The notes under the pieces were generated by a model. The model had not been told where the DNA came from, searched no databases, and saw only the letters and a list, made by a program, of their open reading frames with translations. This document shows positions 16,732 to 25,771 of a stretch of DNA of 64,000 nt, piece by piece. Origin of the DNA: JAWVZB01 sp033722375. GTDB taxonomy: Bacteria; Actinomycetota; Nitriliruptoria; Nitriliruptorales; Nitriliruptoraceae. The position numbers were made by a program, and so were the translations under genes. The stretch lies in contig JAWVZB010000002.1 in assembly GCA_033722375.1 (NCBI GenBank), positions 1-64,000 on the forward strand, read 5' to 3'. Within the stretch, counting starts at the first letter, position 1, and each line of letters opens with the position of its first letter.

Positions 16732-17540
16732 GGCGCCTGCACCCCCCGGTCCTGGCCGCCGTCGCCGTTCGGGGCGAGCCGCACGACGATGCCGACCTGC
16801 CGACCGGCGTCGGGATCGGCACGGTGGGAGAACCACCGCCCCTCGGGATCGCAGCGCGTACAGGACGCATCAGCATCCACGACCGACACACCGGCACGCT
16901 CGAGCGTCGTCGAGACCGCTCGGGGCAGATCCAGGGAAGGCGTGCCCCAGGTCGTCTCGCTCGCCGCCTCGGGGCGGTCGGCTGCGATCTCGTCGCGGAG
17001 CTCGGCGGGGACCTCGTAGCAGCAGCCTCCGATCGCCGGTCCCACCACACCCGTGATCGTGGTGGCAGGTACCCCGGCACTCGCGAGCGCATCCAGAGCG
17101 GCCTCGACCACGCCGGAGTGAACGCCGCGGCGCCCGGCATGGACAGCCGCCACCGCCCCCTCGGACGAGGCCAGCAGCACCGGCACGCAGTCCGCCACCT
17201 GCACCACGAGCGCGCGGCCGACCATCGAGGTCACGAGCGCGTCCACATCTCGAAGCTCGGCCCCCATGGGCGTGTCCTCATCGATCACGCCGATGCTGGC
17301 GCCATGCACCTGGCGCATGTGGTGGAGGGCGTCGACGTCGACCCCGATGCGCTCGCACACCGACCGTCGTGCCGCCGCCAGTCGTACGGGCTCGTGGGGT
17401 CTGCGATGGGAGAGGTTGCCCGCTCGACCCACGGCCGGTTGCTCTGCGGCGCTGGGTCTGCCGGTGAACCACGCGCCCACGGGTGCACCCAGATCGACCT
17501 CGAAGACGGGGATCGCGACGTCGGAGGACGTATCGGTCAC
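16728..17540 (-). CDS. pgeF: PgeF/YfiH-family multicopper (laccase-domain) protein
   Basis: A 270-aa protein of the Cu-oxidase_4 family. The metal-binding motifs are present: MRQVHGAS with a histidine ligand, VADCVPVLL with a cysteine ligand, AAVHAGRRG with a histidine, and GPAIGGCCYEV. In E. coli YfiH edits wrongly incorporated amino acids in peptidoglycan precursors, and related proteins have purine-nucleoside activities. The location next to ftsZ fits a cell-wall quality role. The ATG at 17540 overlaps the ftsZ stop (ATGA). Confidence 0.92.
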   Translation of the reverse strand: MTDTSSDVAIPVFEVDLGAPVGAWFTGRPSAAEQPAVGRAGNLSHRRPHEPVRLAAARRSVCERIGVDVDALHHMRQVHGASIGVIDEDTPMGAELRDVDALVTSMVGRALVVQVADCVPVLLASSEGAVAAVHAGRRGVHSGVVEAALDALASAGVPATTITGVVGPAIGGCCYEVPAELRDEIAADRPEAASETTWGTPSLDLPRAVSTTLERAGVSVVDADASCTRCDPEGRWFSHRADPDAGRQVGIVVRLAPNGDGGQDRGVQAP

Positions 17541-18691
17541 CGCAGGAACGACGGGATGTCCAGGTCGTCCTCGGCATCGATCACGACGTTGGGGCGGTCC
17601 CGTTCCTCGTCAGCGGGGCGGAACACCGCATCCTCTTCATCGTCGTCATCCTCGTCGAGGAAGGGGTCCTCGGCCACCGCCAGGCCCTGCTCCTCGCTCT
17701 CGGTGCTCGAGACGAAGGCCCCTTCTTGCTCGACGGGCCCGTCGAAGCCGTCGAACCCGGCCGCGATGACGGTCACCTTGACCTCGTCGCCGAGGCTGTC
17801 GTCGATCACCGCCCCGAAGATGATGTTCGCCTCGGGGTGGGCGGCCTTCGTGATCACATCCGCGGCCTCGTTGACCTCGAACAGCCCGAGGTCACTGCCC
17901 CCGGCCAGCATGAGGAGCACGCCCCGAGCCCCGTCGATCGACGCTTCGAGCAGCGGCGAGGAGATCGCGAGCTGGGACGCCTCGAGGGCGCGGTCATCGC
18001 CCCGCGCCGTCCCGATGCCCATGAGCGCCGAGCCGGCGTCCTTCATCACGGTGCGGACATCGGCGAAGTCGAGGTTGATGAGTCCCGGAGTCGTGATGAG
18101 GTCGGTGATCCCCTGGACACCTTGGAGCAGCACCTCGTCGGCCAGTTTGAACGCCTGCACGACCGACGTCTCCCCGTCGGCGATCTGCAGCAGGCGGTCG
18201 TTGGGGATGATGATGAGGGTGTCGACCTCGTCCTTGAGGTTGTGGATCCCCTCCTCGGCCTGGACGCTCCGGCGCCGGCCTTCGAACGTGAACGGCCGCG
18301 TCACGACCCCGATCGTCAGGGCCCCGAGCTCCTTGGCCACCTCGGCGACGACCGGGGCGCCGCCCGTCCCGGTCCCACCACCCTCGCCGGCGGTGACGAA
18401 CACCATGTCCGCGCCCTTGAGCACCTCGGTGATCTCGTCGCGGTGGTCCTCCGCCGCTTGACGCCCCACCTCGGGGTCGGATCCCGCGCCGAGTCCCCGG
18501 GTCAGATCCCGGCCGATGTCGAGCTTCACGTCCGCATCGGACATGAGGAGCGCCTGAGCGTCGGTGTTGATCGCGATGAACTCCACCCCGCGCAGGCCCG
18601 CATCGATCATGCGGTTCACGGCGTTCACGCCGCCACCGCCGATCCCGACGACCTTGATCACGGCCAGGTAGTTGGTCGGGTTCGCCGCCAT
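17537..18691 (-). CDS. ftsZ: Cell-division protein FtsZ
   Basis: The tubulin-like GTPase (384 aa) that forms the division ring. The N-terminal GTPase domain has GIGGGGVNAVNRM, NTDAQAL, the tubulin signature GEGGGTGTGGAP (about 104-115) and the T7 synergy region with NLDFADVRTVM. The acidic disordered linker (about 320-374) leads to the C-terminal peptide DDLDIPSFLR, the docking site for SepF and other partners. AGGAG lies ten bases before the ATG. A 329-base gap with an AT-rich dyad element separates it from ftsQ, so it probably has its own promoter as well as readthrough from the wall genes. Confidence 0.98.
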   Translation of the reverse strand: MAANPTNYLAVIKVVGIGGGGVNAVNRMIDAGLRGVEFIAINTDAQALLMSDADVKLDIGRDLTRGLGAGSDPEVGRQAAEDHRDEITEVLKGADMVFVTAGEGGGTGTGGAPVVAEVAKELGALTIGVVTRPFTFEGRRRSVQAEEGIHNLKDEVDTLIIIPNDRLLQIADGETSVVQAFKLADEVLLQGVQGITDLITTPGLINLDFADVRTVMKDAGSALMGIGTARGDDRALEASQLAISSPLLEASIDGARGVLLMLAGGSDLGLFEVNEAADVITKAAHPEANIIFGAVIDDSLGDEVKVTVIAAGFDGFDGPVEQEGAFVSSTESEEQGLAVAEDPFLDEDDDDEEDAVFRPADEERDRPNVVIDAEDDLDIPSFLR

Positions 18692-18731
18692 GGACTCTCA
18701 TCTCCTCGCGCCGGTCGGCGCTGTCGGGTGT

Positions 18732-18745
18732 GGGCGCAAGCGCCC
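18732..18745 (-). other. Hairpin in the ftsZ leader
   Basis: GGGCGCAAGCGCCC is a perfect inverted repeat about 40 bases upstream of the ftsZ ATG and about 30 before its ribosome site. It could shape the ftsZ 5' untranslated region or mark an RNA-processing site. There is no T-tract, so a terminator is unlikely. Confidence 0.35.
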
Positions 18746-18910
18746 TTCGTCAACCGCGTCCGCCGCCGTCCGGCGCTCCGCGGGTCCGGCCCCGTCCCCA
18801 GAGGGTTGGCGCCCGGCGCACCACGACCGTCGTGGGAGCGGTGGGCCCCCGGTTCCCACGGCGCGTGGCGAGGGAAGTCGCCGGGCGGTTGGGTCGACCC
18901 GAGAGCCGAA

Positions 18911-18950
18911 CCCTCTACCTCAAGTTGACGTTTATACTTATGTAAACCTC
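18911..18950 (-). promoter_or_regulatory. AT-rich dyad element upstream of ftsZ (candidate promoter/operator)
   Basis: In a GC-rich context this segment is strikingly AT-rich. It contains the 9-bp palindrome TCAAGTTGA (18920-18928) next to an 18-bp inverted repeat with GTTTA/TAAAC arms (18930-18947). Read on the minus strand it goes CATAAG, TATAAA, then TCAACTTGAGG and AGAGGGTT. From memory, this resembles a CATAA...AAACCTCAACTTGAGGTT element found before ftsZ in other actinobacteria. It lies about 230 bases before the ftsZ ATG. A -10 such as TATAAA is possible but no good -35 is visible. Confidence 0.55.
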
Positions 18951-19020
18951 TACGAGGGGTGGAAGGTAGGACCGGCAGGCGCCGCGAGTCAAGCCTCCGC
19001 CGCGAACCGCCCGAGACGTG

Positions 19021-19776
19021 CTAGGGGCGCACGGTCGGGTTCGACGGTGCGCGCACATCGATCACCGAGACCGAGGTCTCACCGACGTCCTCCAGGACCG
19101 CCCCGAGCGCGCGAGCCTTCTCGGGCAGGCGGGAGACATCCCCCACCAGCACCTGGACCCCGTCGTCGAGCCGGAGCGAGAGCGCCTGCGACCCGTCCAC
19201 GACGTACCGCGCCACGCGCGCCCGGAGTGGGCCCGGCAAGGTCGTGGCCAGCCGGAAGGCACCCGCCAGTCCCGCGTCGGCGGCGACGGTCGCTCCCGGC
19301 GCGGGCACCGCTCCGGGCAGCCGGATCGTCGGGAGGCCGCGGCCACGTCCTTCGCTGATGACGTGACCCTCGGCATCGACCAGCACCGCACCGTTCGAGC
19401 CCTCGACCGTGACGTACGGCACGCGTTCGGTGATCGCGATCTCGACCGTCAGTGGATCGGCCCGACTCGCGTCGGCACGCAGCACCATCGGCAACGCTTC
19501 GACCCGCTCCTCGGCCGCGCCGAGGCGGAGTCGCAGCGTCGAGGTGCCGAGCTCCAGATCCGCAGCCGTCCGGACAGCATCCTCCGTCAACCGTTCGACG
19601 CCAAGTACCCGGACCTCCTGAAGTGCCACGAGGTCACTGCGCTCGATGAGGAAGGCGACGCCGGCCAGGACCGCCAGGACCACCACCGCGACCGTTCTGC
19701 GCAGTCGGCGCCGACGCCGAGCAGCGCGGACCTGCTGCCGGCGCTCCGCGATGCGGTCATCGACGACGACACTCAC
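19021..19776 (-). CDS. ftsQ: Cell-division protein FtsQ
   Basis: A 251-aa bitopic divisome protein: a very basic cytoplasmic tail (about 1-27), one membrane helix (28-45), then a POTRA domain (about 52-120; LVALQEVRVLGVERLTEDAV) and the FtsQ beta domain (around PTIRLPGAV, LRLDDGVQVLVGD). In the DivIB/FtsQ-FtsL-FtsB complex it activates the FtsW-PBP pair. The ATG at 19776 overlaps the murB stop (ATGA). The end of the gene borders the intergenic region before ftsZ. Confidence 0.92.
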   Translation of the reverse strand: MSVVVDDRIAERRQQVRAARRRRRLRRTVAVVVLAVLAGVAFLIERSDLVALQEVRVLGVERLTEDAVRTAADLELGTSTLRLRLGAAEERVEALPMVLRADASRADPLTVEIAITERVPYVTVEGSNGAVLVDAEGHVISEGRGRGLPTIRLPGAVPAPGATVAADAGLAGAFRLATTLPGPLRARVARYVVDGSQALSLRLDDGVQVLVGDVSRLPEKARALGAVLEDVGETSVSVIDVRAPSNPTVRP

Positions 19777-20711
19777 GAAGGCTCCATGCCCAGGTCGTCC
19801 CCGAAGTCACCCACCATCACGACCTCCGGCCGCAAGCTGACGCCGAACTCCTCGGAGACACGGTGCCGCACGTCTCGGATCAACGCACGCACGTCGGACG
19901 CGGTCGCCCCTTCGTCGGTCACGATGAAGTTCGCGTGCTTCTCCGAGATCCGCGCCCCGCCCCGCGACCATCCCTTCGCGCCGGCGGCGTCGATCAGTCG
20001 CCCGGCGGAGTCCCCCTCGGGGTTGGCGAACACCGATCCGCAGTTCGGCTCGTTGACGGGCTGGTGATCCCGCCGCCACTGCTTGATCTCGCGGATCTCC
20101 TCGCGGATGGCATCACCCTCGCCGCGGTCGAGCTCGATGGTCGCCGCGATCACGACCGCATCGTCGGGCAGCTCGCTGTGCCGGTAGGCCAGTCCGAGCT
20201 CGTCCGCGGCACGGACCTCGCGCGCCTGGCTGCGGAGACGGTAGAGCTCGGCCGACACGAGGTGATCTGCGAGCTCGCTGCCGTGCGCACCGGCGTTCAT
20301 CCTGACGGCGCCACCGAGGCTGCCCGGCACCGCAGACGCCCACGCGAACCCGAGGAAGCCCTCGTTCGAGAGCCGCACGGACAGGACGGGCAGCATCTCT
20401 GCAGCACCAGCACGGATTCGGTTCCCCGTCACCTCGTAGCCGCCGAACTCGTCGTCGTCGAGGTGGATCGCGATGCCGTTCCAGCCGTCGTCGGCCACGA
20501 GCAGGTTGGAGCCGCGCCCGACCACGAGCCACGGCAGGTCGTGGTCGACGCAGGCCTGGCCCACGGCCGCCAGGTCACCAACGCCGGCAGCGGTCACGAG
20601 GAGACGAGCAGGGCCTCCGACCCGGAGCGTCGTGTGTTTGGCCAAGGACGCATCGACCTCCACGCGCCCTCGACAGTGGTCCCGGAGCCAGGCAGCAACC
20701 ACCTCAGTCAT
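19773..20711 (-). CDS. murB: UDP-N-acetylmuramate dehydrogenase
   Basis: FAD/NADPH enzyme (312 aa) that reduces enolpyruvyl-UDP-GlcNAc to UDP-MurNAc. FAD-binding motifs are GRGSNLLVAD and VPGSLGGAVRMNAGAHG. The catalytic serine lies in GSVFANPEGD, and AGRLIDAAGAKGWSRGGARISEKHANFIV carries the C-terminal substrate residues including the catalytic glutamate. ATG at 20711 starts eight bases before the murC stop, so the two genes are coupled. It is a type I-like enzyme between murC and ftsQ, the usual actinobacterial position. Confidence 0.95.
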   Translation of the reverse strand: MTEVVAAWLRDHCRGRVEVDASLAKHTTLRVGGPARLLVTAAGVGDLAAVGQACVDHDLPWLVVGRGSNLLVADDGWNGIAIHLDDDEFGGYEVTGNRIRAGAAEMLPVLSVRLSNEGFLGFAWASAVPGSLGGAVRMNAGAHGSELADHLVSAELYRLRSQAREVRAADELGLAYRHSELPDDAVVIAATIELDRGEGDAIREEIREIKQWRRDHQPVNEPNCGSVFANPEGDSAGRLIDAAGAKGWSRGGARISEKHANFIVTDEGATASDVRALIRDVRHRVSEEFGVSLRPEVVMVGDFGDDLGMEPS

Positions 20712-22077
20712 CGGCGTCCCCGAGCAGGTCGAGGAGGCCGGGTCCGACCTGGGTGACGTCCCCCGCACCGGTGACGAGGACGAGATCCCCGTGCTGCACG
20801 ACCTCGGCGAGCCGCTCGGGCAGGGCCGCGAGGTGCGGTTCCCAGATGACCCGGGCCCCGGCCGTCTCCGCTGCCTCGGCGACGGAGCGACCCGTGACCC
20901 CCGGGATGGGATCCTCGCTCGACGCGTAGACCTCGGTCACGACCACCACGTCGGCAGCAGCGGCGGCGCGACCGAGCTCCTCGCCGAGTGCCTGGGTCCG
21001 GCTGTAGCGATGCGGCTGGACGACCAGAACGACCCGGCCGTCGGTGACGGATCTCGCGGCAGCGAGTGTCGATCGGAGCTCGGTCGGATGGTGCGCGTAG
21101 TCATCGACCACCTCCACGCCCCCGGCGGACCCCAACCGCTGGAAGCGCCGCTGCGGACCCGCGAAGCTGCCGAGCCCCTGGGCGGCTTCTCCGGGGTCCA
21201 CCCCGGCCCAGGCCGCCGCGGTCAGGGCAGCCGTGGCGTTCAAGAGGTTGTGTCTTCCGGGGGCGGGGAGCTCGAGCCGAACCTCCCACTCCCCGTCCCG
21301 CCGCACGACCGCCCCGCCGCCATCGTCCACCACCAGCCGCACGTCCGCGGAGGGGTCCTCGCCGTAGGTCACGATCGGTTCGTCGATCTCGCTCACGAGC
21401 GCCCGCGCCCCTGGATCGTCGATGCAGATCACGGCCACGCCACCAGGCGACCGCCGACCGAGGAAGTCGGTGAACGCCTCCTGGACCTGGTCGTCGTCCT
21501 CGAACTCGTCGGGATGGTCCAGCTCGACGTTGGTCACGATCGCCAGATCTGGCTCGAAGACGAGGAAGGAGCGGTCGGACTCGTCCGCCTCGGCGACGAA
21601 GAGATCGTCGGAGCCGGCATGCGCGTTGGAACCGGTCTCGTTCAGCTGTCCGCCGACGGCGTAGCTCGGGTCGAGGCCGGCGGCTTGGAGCCCCACGACG
21701 ACCATCGACGTCGTGGTCGTCTTGCCGTGGGTGCCAGCGACCAGCACACGGGTCGCCTCCGACATGAGCGCCGCCAGCATCTCGGCACGCTGGTAGACGG
21801 GCAGACCTCGTCGGTGCGCCTCCTCCACCTCAGGGTTGTGGTCGGGGACCGCGGCGGACACGACCACCACCTCCGCGCCGTCAACGGCCTCGGCGTCGTG
21901 ACCCACCGAGACGACGGCGCCCATCGCGGACAGCTCGTCGAGGGTGCGGCCTTCCTGGAGGTCGGTACCCGAGACGGTGTGTCCACGCTGCAGCAGCACC
22001 CGGGCGATCCCGCTCATGCCGGCCCCGCCGATGCCCACGAGGTGGACGTGGCGGGGGCTGGTCAGGTCAACGGTCAC
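20704..22077 (-). CDS. murC: UDP-N-acetylmuramate-L-alanine ligase
   Basis: ATP-dependent Mur ligase (457 aa) adding L-Ala to UDP-MurNAc in the cytoplasm. The N-terminal UDP-binding Rossmann fold has HLVGIGGAGMSGIA, the ATP loop is AGTHGKTTTTSM (about 114-125), and the central and C-terminal Mur domains show ADESDRSFL, NVELDHPDEF and VDDYAHHPTE. The GTG start at 22077 has AGGAGG five bases upstream, one of the clearest ribosome sites in the cluster. The murG stop lies nine bases upstream. Confidence 0.96.
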   Translation of the reverse strand: MTVDLTSPRHVHLVGIGGAGMSGIARVLLQRGHTVSGTDLQEGRTLDELSAMGAVVSVGHDAEAVDGAEVVVVSAAVPDHNPEVEEAHRRGLPVYQRAEMLAALMSEATRVLVAGTHGKTTTTSMVVVGLQAAGLDPSYAVGGQLNETGSNAHAGSDDLFVAEADESDRSFLVFEPDLAIVTNVELDHPDEFEDDDQVQEAFTDFLGRRSPGGVAVICIDDPGARALVSEIDEPIVTYGEDPSADVRLVVDDGGGAVVRRDGEWEVRLELPAPGRHNLLNATAALTAAAWAGVDPGEAAQGLGSFAGPQRRFQRLGSAGGVEVVDDYAHHPTELRSTLAAARSVTDGRVVLVVQPHRYSRTQALGEELGRAAAAADVVVVTEVYASSEDPIPGVTGRSVAEAAETAGARVIWEPHLAALPERLAEVVQHGDLVLVTGAGDVTQVGPGLLDLLGDADD

Positions 22078-22086
22078 AGTTCCTCC

Positions 22087-23214
22087 TCACAACAGGTCGA
22101 GCACGAGCCGGGCCACGTTGGCGGCCGCGTCCCGGCGGCCGAAAGCTCGGGACGCCTCGGCGACCTCCCGCCGCCGCTCCTCGTCGAGAAGCCACGGTTC
22201 GACGGTCGCGACGATCTGTTCGCCGTCGAGGTCGTCGTCCTCGACCACGGCTGCTCCCCCAGCCTGCGCGACGGCGCGTGCGTTATGCAGTTGGTGGTCA
22301 TGGGTCGCGTGGGGGTAGGGCACGAGCAGCGCAGGTTTGCCGAGCACGGTGAGCTCGGCGATGGAGGTAGCCCCCGCTCGACACACGACGACGTCCGCGG
22401 CGGCGTAGGCGAGGGCCATGTCGTCGATGAAGTCGAGGCACCGCACCGACGGGCCCGAGCCCTGCTTCTTGGCCTGCTCCCACATCGTGGCCGTCTCACC
22501 GTGCAACCGCTGGCCGGCGGCGTGGAGGATCTGCAGTTCCTCCGGCTCCTGCCAGATCGGGTACGAGTCGACGGTGGCGTGGTTGATGCTCTGGGCGCCC
22601 TGGCTGCCCCCGAAGACGAGCAGCGTGGCACGGTCGCGGTCGAGGCCGAAGTGTTCCCGAGCGGCACCCCGTTGTTCTTCGGGAGCCAGCTCGAGGATCT
22701 CCTCCCGGACCGGGTTGCCGGTGACGGCCGCCCGCTCCGGATGCCGGAACCGGTCGGCCGATCCGGGGAAGGTGACCGCGATGCGATCGGCCCACCGTGT
22801 GGCGAACCGGGTCGCGAGGCCGGGGATGGAGTTCTGCTCGTGCACCACCAAGGGCAGGTGGGTCCGAGCGCTGGCCCACGCCAGCGGGAAGCTGACGTAG
22901 CCCCCGAACGTGACGGCCGCGACCGCGTTCTCCTCCGTGACGAGGTCGGCACACTTCCGAACCGATCGGTTCACCGCGAACGGCAGCTTCAGCAGCGTCA
23001 GGGACGGTCGCCGTGGAAGTGGCAGCATCGGCACGTGGTGGAGCCGGTAGCCGGCCTCGGGTACCAAGCGTCCCTCGAGTCGATCCTCCGTGCCGACGAA
23101 GACCGGTTCGACGTCGGGGGCGAGGTCGGTGATCGCGCGGGCGACCGCGAGCGCCGGGAAGACGTGGCCGGCGGTCCCGCCACCTGCGAACAGCACGGCG
23201 CGTCGATCGCTCAT
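22087..23214 (-). CDS. murG: UDP-GlcNAc:lipid I N-acetylglucosaminyltransferase MurG
   Basis: GT28 glycosyltransferase (375 aa) converting lipid I to lipid II at the inner membrane face. Motifs are AGGGTAGHVFPALAVA at the N-terminus, TFGGYVSFPLAWA, VVHEQNSIPGLATR, VTGNPVREEI, VFGGSQGAQSINH and the C-terminal nucleotide-sugar site CRAGATSIAELTVLGKPALLVPYP. The ATG at 23214 overlaps the ftsW stop (ATGA), so the much longer open frame upstream is not used. Confidence 0.96.
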   Translation of the reverse strand: MSDRRAVLFAGGGTAGHVFPALAVARAITDLAPDVEPVFVGTEDRLEGRLVPEAGYRLHHVPMLPLPRRPSLTLLKLPFAVNRSVRKCADLVTEENAVAAVTFGGYVSFPLAWASARTHLPLVVHEQNSIPGLATRFATRWADRIAVTFPGSADRFRHPERAAVTGNPVREEILELAPEEQRGAAREHFGLDRDRATLLVFGGSQGAQSINHATVDSYPIWQEPEELQILHAAGQRLHGETATMWEQAKKQGSGPSVRCLDFIDDMALAYAAADVVVCRAGATSIAELTVLGKPALLVPYPHATHDHQLHNARAVAQAGGAAVVEDDDLDGEQIVATVEPWLLDEERRREVAEASRAFGRRDAAANVARLVLDLL

Positions 23215-24410
23215 GCCGACTCCTGTCCGGTCGCCGACGACCGCGCGATCGCGACCAGGATGCCGAGTGCGACGAGTGTGGACACGAGCGACGATCCTCC
23301 GACGCTGACGAGAGGCAAGGTCACACCGGTCACGGGCAAGAGTCCGGTCACCGTGCCGACGTTGATGAGAGCCTGAGCAACGATCCATCCCGTCACGGCG
23401 AACGCGACCGTCCGTCCGAAACCGTCCGGCGCCCCCCGCGCGATCCGCATCCCCACGATCAGCAGCGCCAGGAACAGGGTGACCACGGCCAAGGATCCCA
23501 GGAGGCCCAGCTCCTCGCCGATGATCGCGAAGATGAAGTCGGTCTCCGGATTCGGGATGAAGTTCCACTTCCCCCGGCTCGAGCCGAGTCCCAGCCCGAA
23601 CCATCCACCCGAACCCAACGCGTAGAGCGACTGGAGCAGCTGCCAGCCCGAGCGCTCGGGATCGGCATCGGGATCCAGCCAGCCCGTGAGGCGCTGGAGC
23701 CGGTACGGCGCGGCGACGGCCAGGCCGACACCCGCGACCGCCCCCGCCGCGAGCAGGCTCGCGAAGTGCCGCAGCGGCAGCCCCTCCGCGAACAGGACGA
23801 AGCCGACGATCAGTGCGAGGATCGCGGTGGTGCCGAGATCCGGCTCGAGCATCACCAGCACCGCGGTGAGGAGGTAGGCGGGCAGAGCCGGCACCAGCAG
23901 GTGGGTGGTGTCTTGGAGCGATCCATCCCGCGGACGCTTGCGTTCGAGGACATCGGCGAGCCACAGCAGGAGCCCGAGCTTCGCCAGCTCGGACGGCTGG
24001 ACGACGACCGGCCCGATCGCGAGCCAGCGCGTCGATCCGTAGGCATCGAGCCCGACGCCCGGCAGCAGGACCGCCACGAGCCCCACCAGCGCAGCCGCGA
24101 ACAACCCCCAGGAGACGGGCCGCCACAGTTGATGCGGCAGTCGCCCCACCAGCACGAAGGCGACCATCCCGACCGTCGCCCACACGAGCTGACGCCGGAA
24201 CACGCCGAACGGGTCACCGCTCTCGGCGGCGTCCACGAACGAGGCCGAGAAGCTCATCACCAGTCCGGTGGCGACGAGGATCGCCACGATCGAGGTCAAG
24301 ACGACGGTGTCGGTGTTCCATCCCTGGAGACGGATGCCACGGAGGCGGCGGGACATGGCCGTCCCGAGTTCGCTCCAATTGAGCCGCGCGTCCCCCTGGC
24401 CTGCACTCAC
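23211..24410 (-). CDS. ftsW: Peptidoglycan glycosyltransferase FtsW (SEDS family)
   Basis: Polytopic SEDS polymerase (399 aa, about ten membrane helices) that polymerises lipid II with its partner PBP at the septum. Recognisable segments are STRWLAIGPVVVQPSELAKLGLLLWLAD, MLEPDLGTTAIL with the conserved catalytic aspartate region, GSGGWFGLGLGSSRGKW, PNPETDFIFAIIGEELG and LPLVSVGGSSLVS. The GTG at 24410 overlaps the murD stop (GTGA); ATG at 24356 is a possible shorter start. The partner PbpB is encoded upstream in the same operon. Confidence 0.95.
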   Translation of the reverse strand: MSAGQGDARLNWSELGTAMSRRLRGIRLQGWNTDTVVLTSIVAILVATGLVMSFSASFVDAAESGDPFGVFRRQLVWATVGMVAFVLVGRLPHQLWRPVSWGLFAAALVGLVAVLLPGVGLDAYGSTRWLAIGPVVVQPSELAKLGLLLWLADVLERKRPRDGSLQDTTHLLVPALPAYLLTAVLVMLEPDLGTTAILALIVGFVLFAEGLPLRHFASLLAAGAVAGVGLAVAAPYRLQRLTGWLDPDADPERSGWQLLQSLYALGSGGWFGLGLGSSRGKWNFIPNPETDFIFAIIGEELGLLGSLAVVTLFLALLIVGMRIARGAPDGFGRTVAFAVTGWIVAQALINVGTVTGLLPVTGVTLPLVSVGGSSLVSTLVALGILVAIARSSATGQESA

Positions 24411-25771
24411 GACGCGCGCTCCAGCCGCTCGGCGGCGGCGGTGGCGGCGGCCGCGAAGCGGTCCCCCCGGTCGGCGTAGTCGTCGAACATGTCGAACGAG
24501 GCGCACGCCGGAGCGAGCAGGACGGTGTCACCCGGCTCCGCCAGCTCGGCCGCCGCCTCGACCGCCTCCTCCATCGATGTCGCGTTGACGGCGTGGACGC
24601 CGGCGTCCTCGCACACCTCCGCCAGCGCCGCTGCCGCCTCACCGATCACGACCGCTGCCCGGACGTTGCCGAGCTCGGGCCGCAGGGCAGCCAGGTCCGC
24701 GCCCTTCGCCAGGCCCCCGGCGACCCACACGATGCTGGGGAACGCGTTGAGCGCCGCTCGCGCAGAACCGACGTTGGTCGCCTTCGAGTCGTCCACGAAC
24801 GTGACCCCTCCCCCGCTGGCCACGTGCTCGAGCCGGTGGGGGCCCGGGCGGAAGGATCCCGCTGCCGTCGCGACCCCGGATGGATCCGCGCCGGCCAGCA
24901 GCGCCGCGCACGCAGCCGCTGACACGTTGTCGCGATGGTGGGGAGCATCGAGCGGCAGATCGGCCAGCCGGAACAAGGGTCCGGAATGCGTGTCCAGGTG
25001 CACGTGCATCACCTCGTCATGCACATCGACGCCCCGCTCGACATGTCGCCCACGGCCGCTGAACCACGCGCGGCCACCGGGGACCGAGGAGTCGACGAGA
25101 TCGACCACGTTGGGGTCCTCGGCGTTGGCCACCACCTCGTCGACCTCCTGTTGCGCGCGCCAGATCCGTGCCTTGGCTGCACCGTACGCCCCGAGGTCCC
25201 CGTGCCAGTCGAGGTGGTCCGGCTCGAGGTTGAGCAGGACAGCGACCCAGGGCCGCAACCGGTGGCAGAACCGGAGCTGGAAGGAGGACAGCTCGGCCAC
25301 GAGCACCGTGTCCTCGGCCGCCTCGAGCGCGGCGGTCGTGAAGGGCGTCCCGATGTTGCCACAGGCCACGGCGTCGATCCCCGAGGCCGAGAGCATCGCC
25401 GCCGTCAGCTCGGTGACCGACGTCTTGCCGTTGGTCCCGGTGATCGCGACGACCGGGCGGGGCGCCAGCCGCCATCCGAGCTCCGGCTCGGACCACACCG
25501 GGATCGCCTCCGCGATGGCGGCTTGGATGACGGCTGCATGTTCGGGCACCCCGGGAGACGGCACGACGAGATCGACGCCGTCGAGGTGGTCGCGCGCCTC
25601 CACGCCGACGTGGACCGGCACGTCGCCGAGATCCGGAGTGGCGGAGGCGTCCTCGTCGACGACCACGATCTCGACGTCCTGCGCCGTCAGGGCCGCCACG
25701 ACCGCACGCCCCGAACGACCCGATCCGACGACCAGCACCCGGCGGATGCCGTCGAGCGCGTGCTCAGCCAC
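24407..25771 (-). CDS. murD: UDP-N-acetylmuramoyl-L-alanine-D-glutamate ligase
   Basis: Mur ligase (454 aa) adding D-glutamate to UDP-MurNAc-L-Ala. The ATP loop is ITGTNGKTSVTEL (about 110-122), followed by ELSSFQL, LNLEPDHLDWHGDLGAYGAAKARIW with the carbamylated-lysine region, and the C-terminal FVDDSKATNVGSARAAL and LLAPACASFDMFDDYADRGDRF, which is diagnostic for MurD. The GTG start at 25771 lies eight bases before the mraY stop. Confidence 0.96.
   Translation of the reverse strand: MAEHALDGIRRVLVVGSGRSGRAVVAALTAQDVEIVVVDEDASATPDLGDVPVHVGVEARDHLDGVDLVVPSPGVPEHAAVIQAAIAEAIPVWSEPELGWRLAPRPVVAITGTNGKTSVTELTAAMLSASGIDAVACGNIGTPFTTAALEAAEDTVLVAELSSFQLRFCHRLRPWVAVLLNLEPDHLDWHGDLGAYGAAKARIWRAQQEVDEVVANAEDPNVVDLVDSSVPGGRAWFSGRGRHVERGVDVHDEVMHVHLDTHSGPLFRLADLPLDAPHHRDNVSAAACAALLAGADPSGVATAAGSFRPGPHRLEHVASGGGVTFVDDSKATNVGSARAALNAFPSIVWVAGGLAKGADLAALRPELGNVRAAVVIGEAAAALAEVCEDAGVHAVNATSMEEAVEAAAELAEPGDTVLLAPACASFDMFDDYADRGDRFAAAATAAAERLERAS

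Larger units (their letters stand above)
18692..19020. other. ftsQ-ftsZ intergenic region (329 bp)
   Basis: The only long gap inside the dcw cluster. On the minus strand it holds, from upstream to downstream, an AT-rich dyad element (18911-18950), a GC-rich stretch, the hairpin at 18732-18745 and the ftsZ ribosome site. No open frame in it looks coding. Confidence 0.6.

Noticed and set aside
20473..23376. A 967-aa plus-strand open frame across murB, murC and murG
   Set aside because: It spans three real, strongly supported genes on the other strand.
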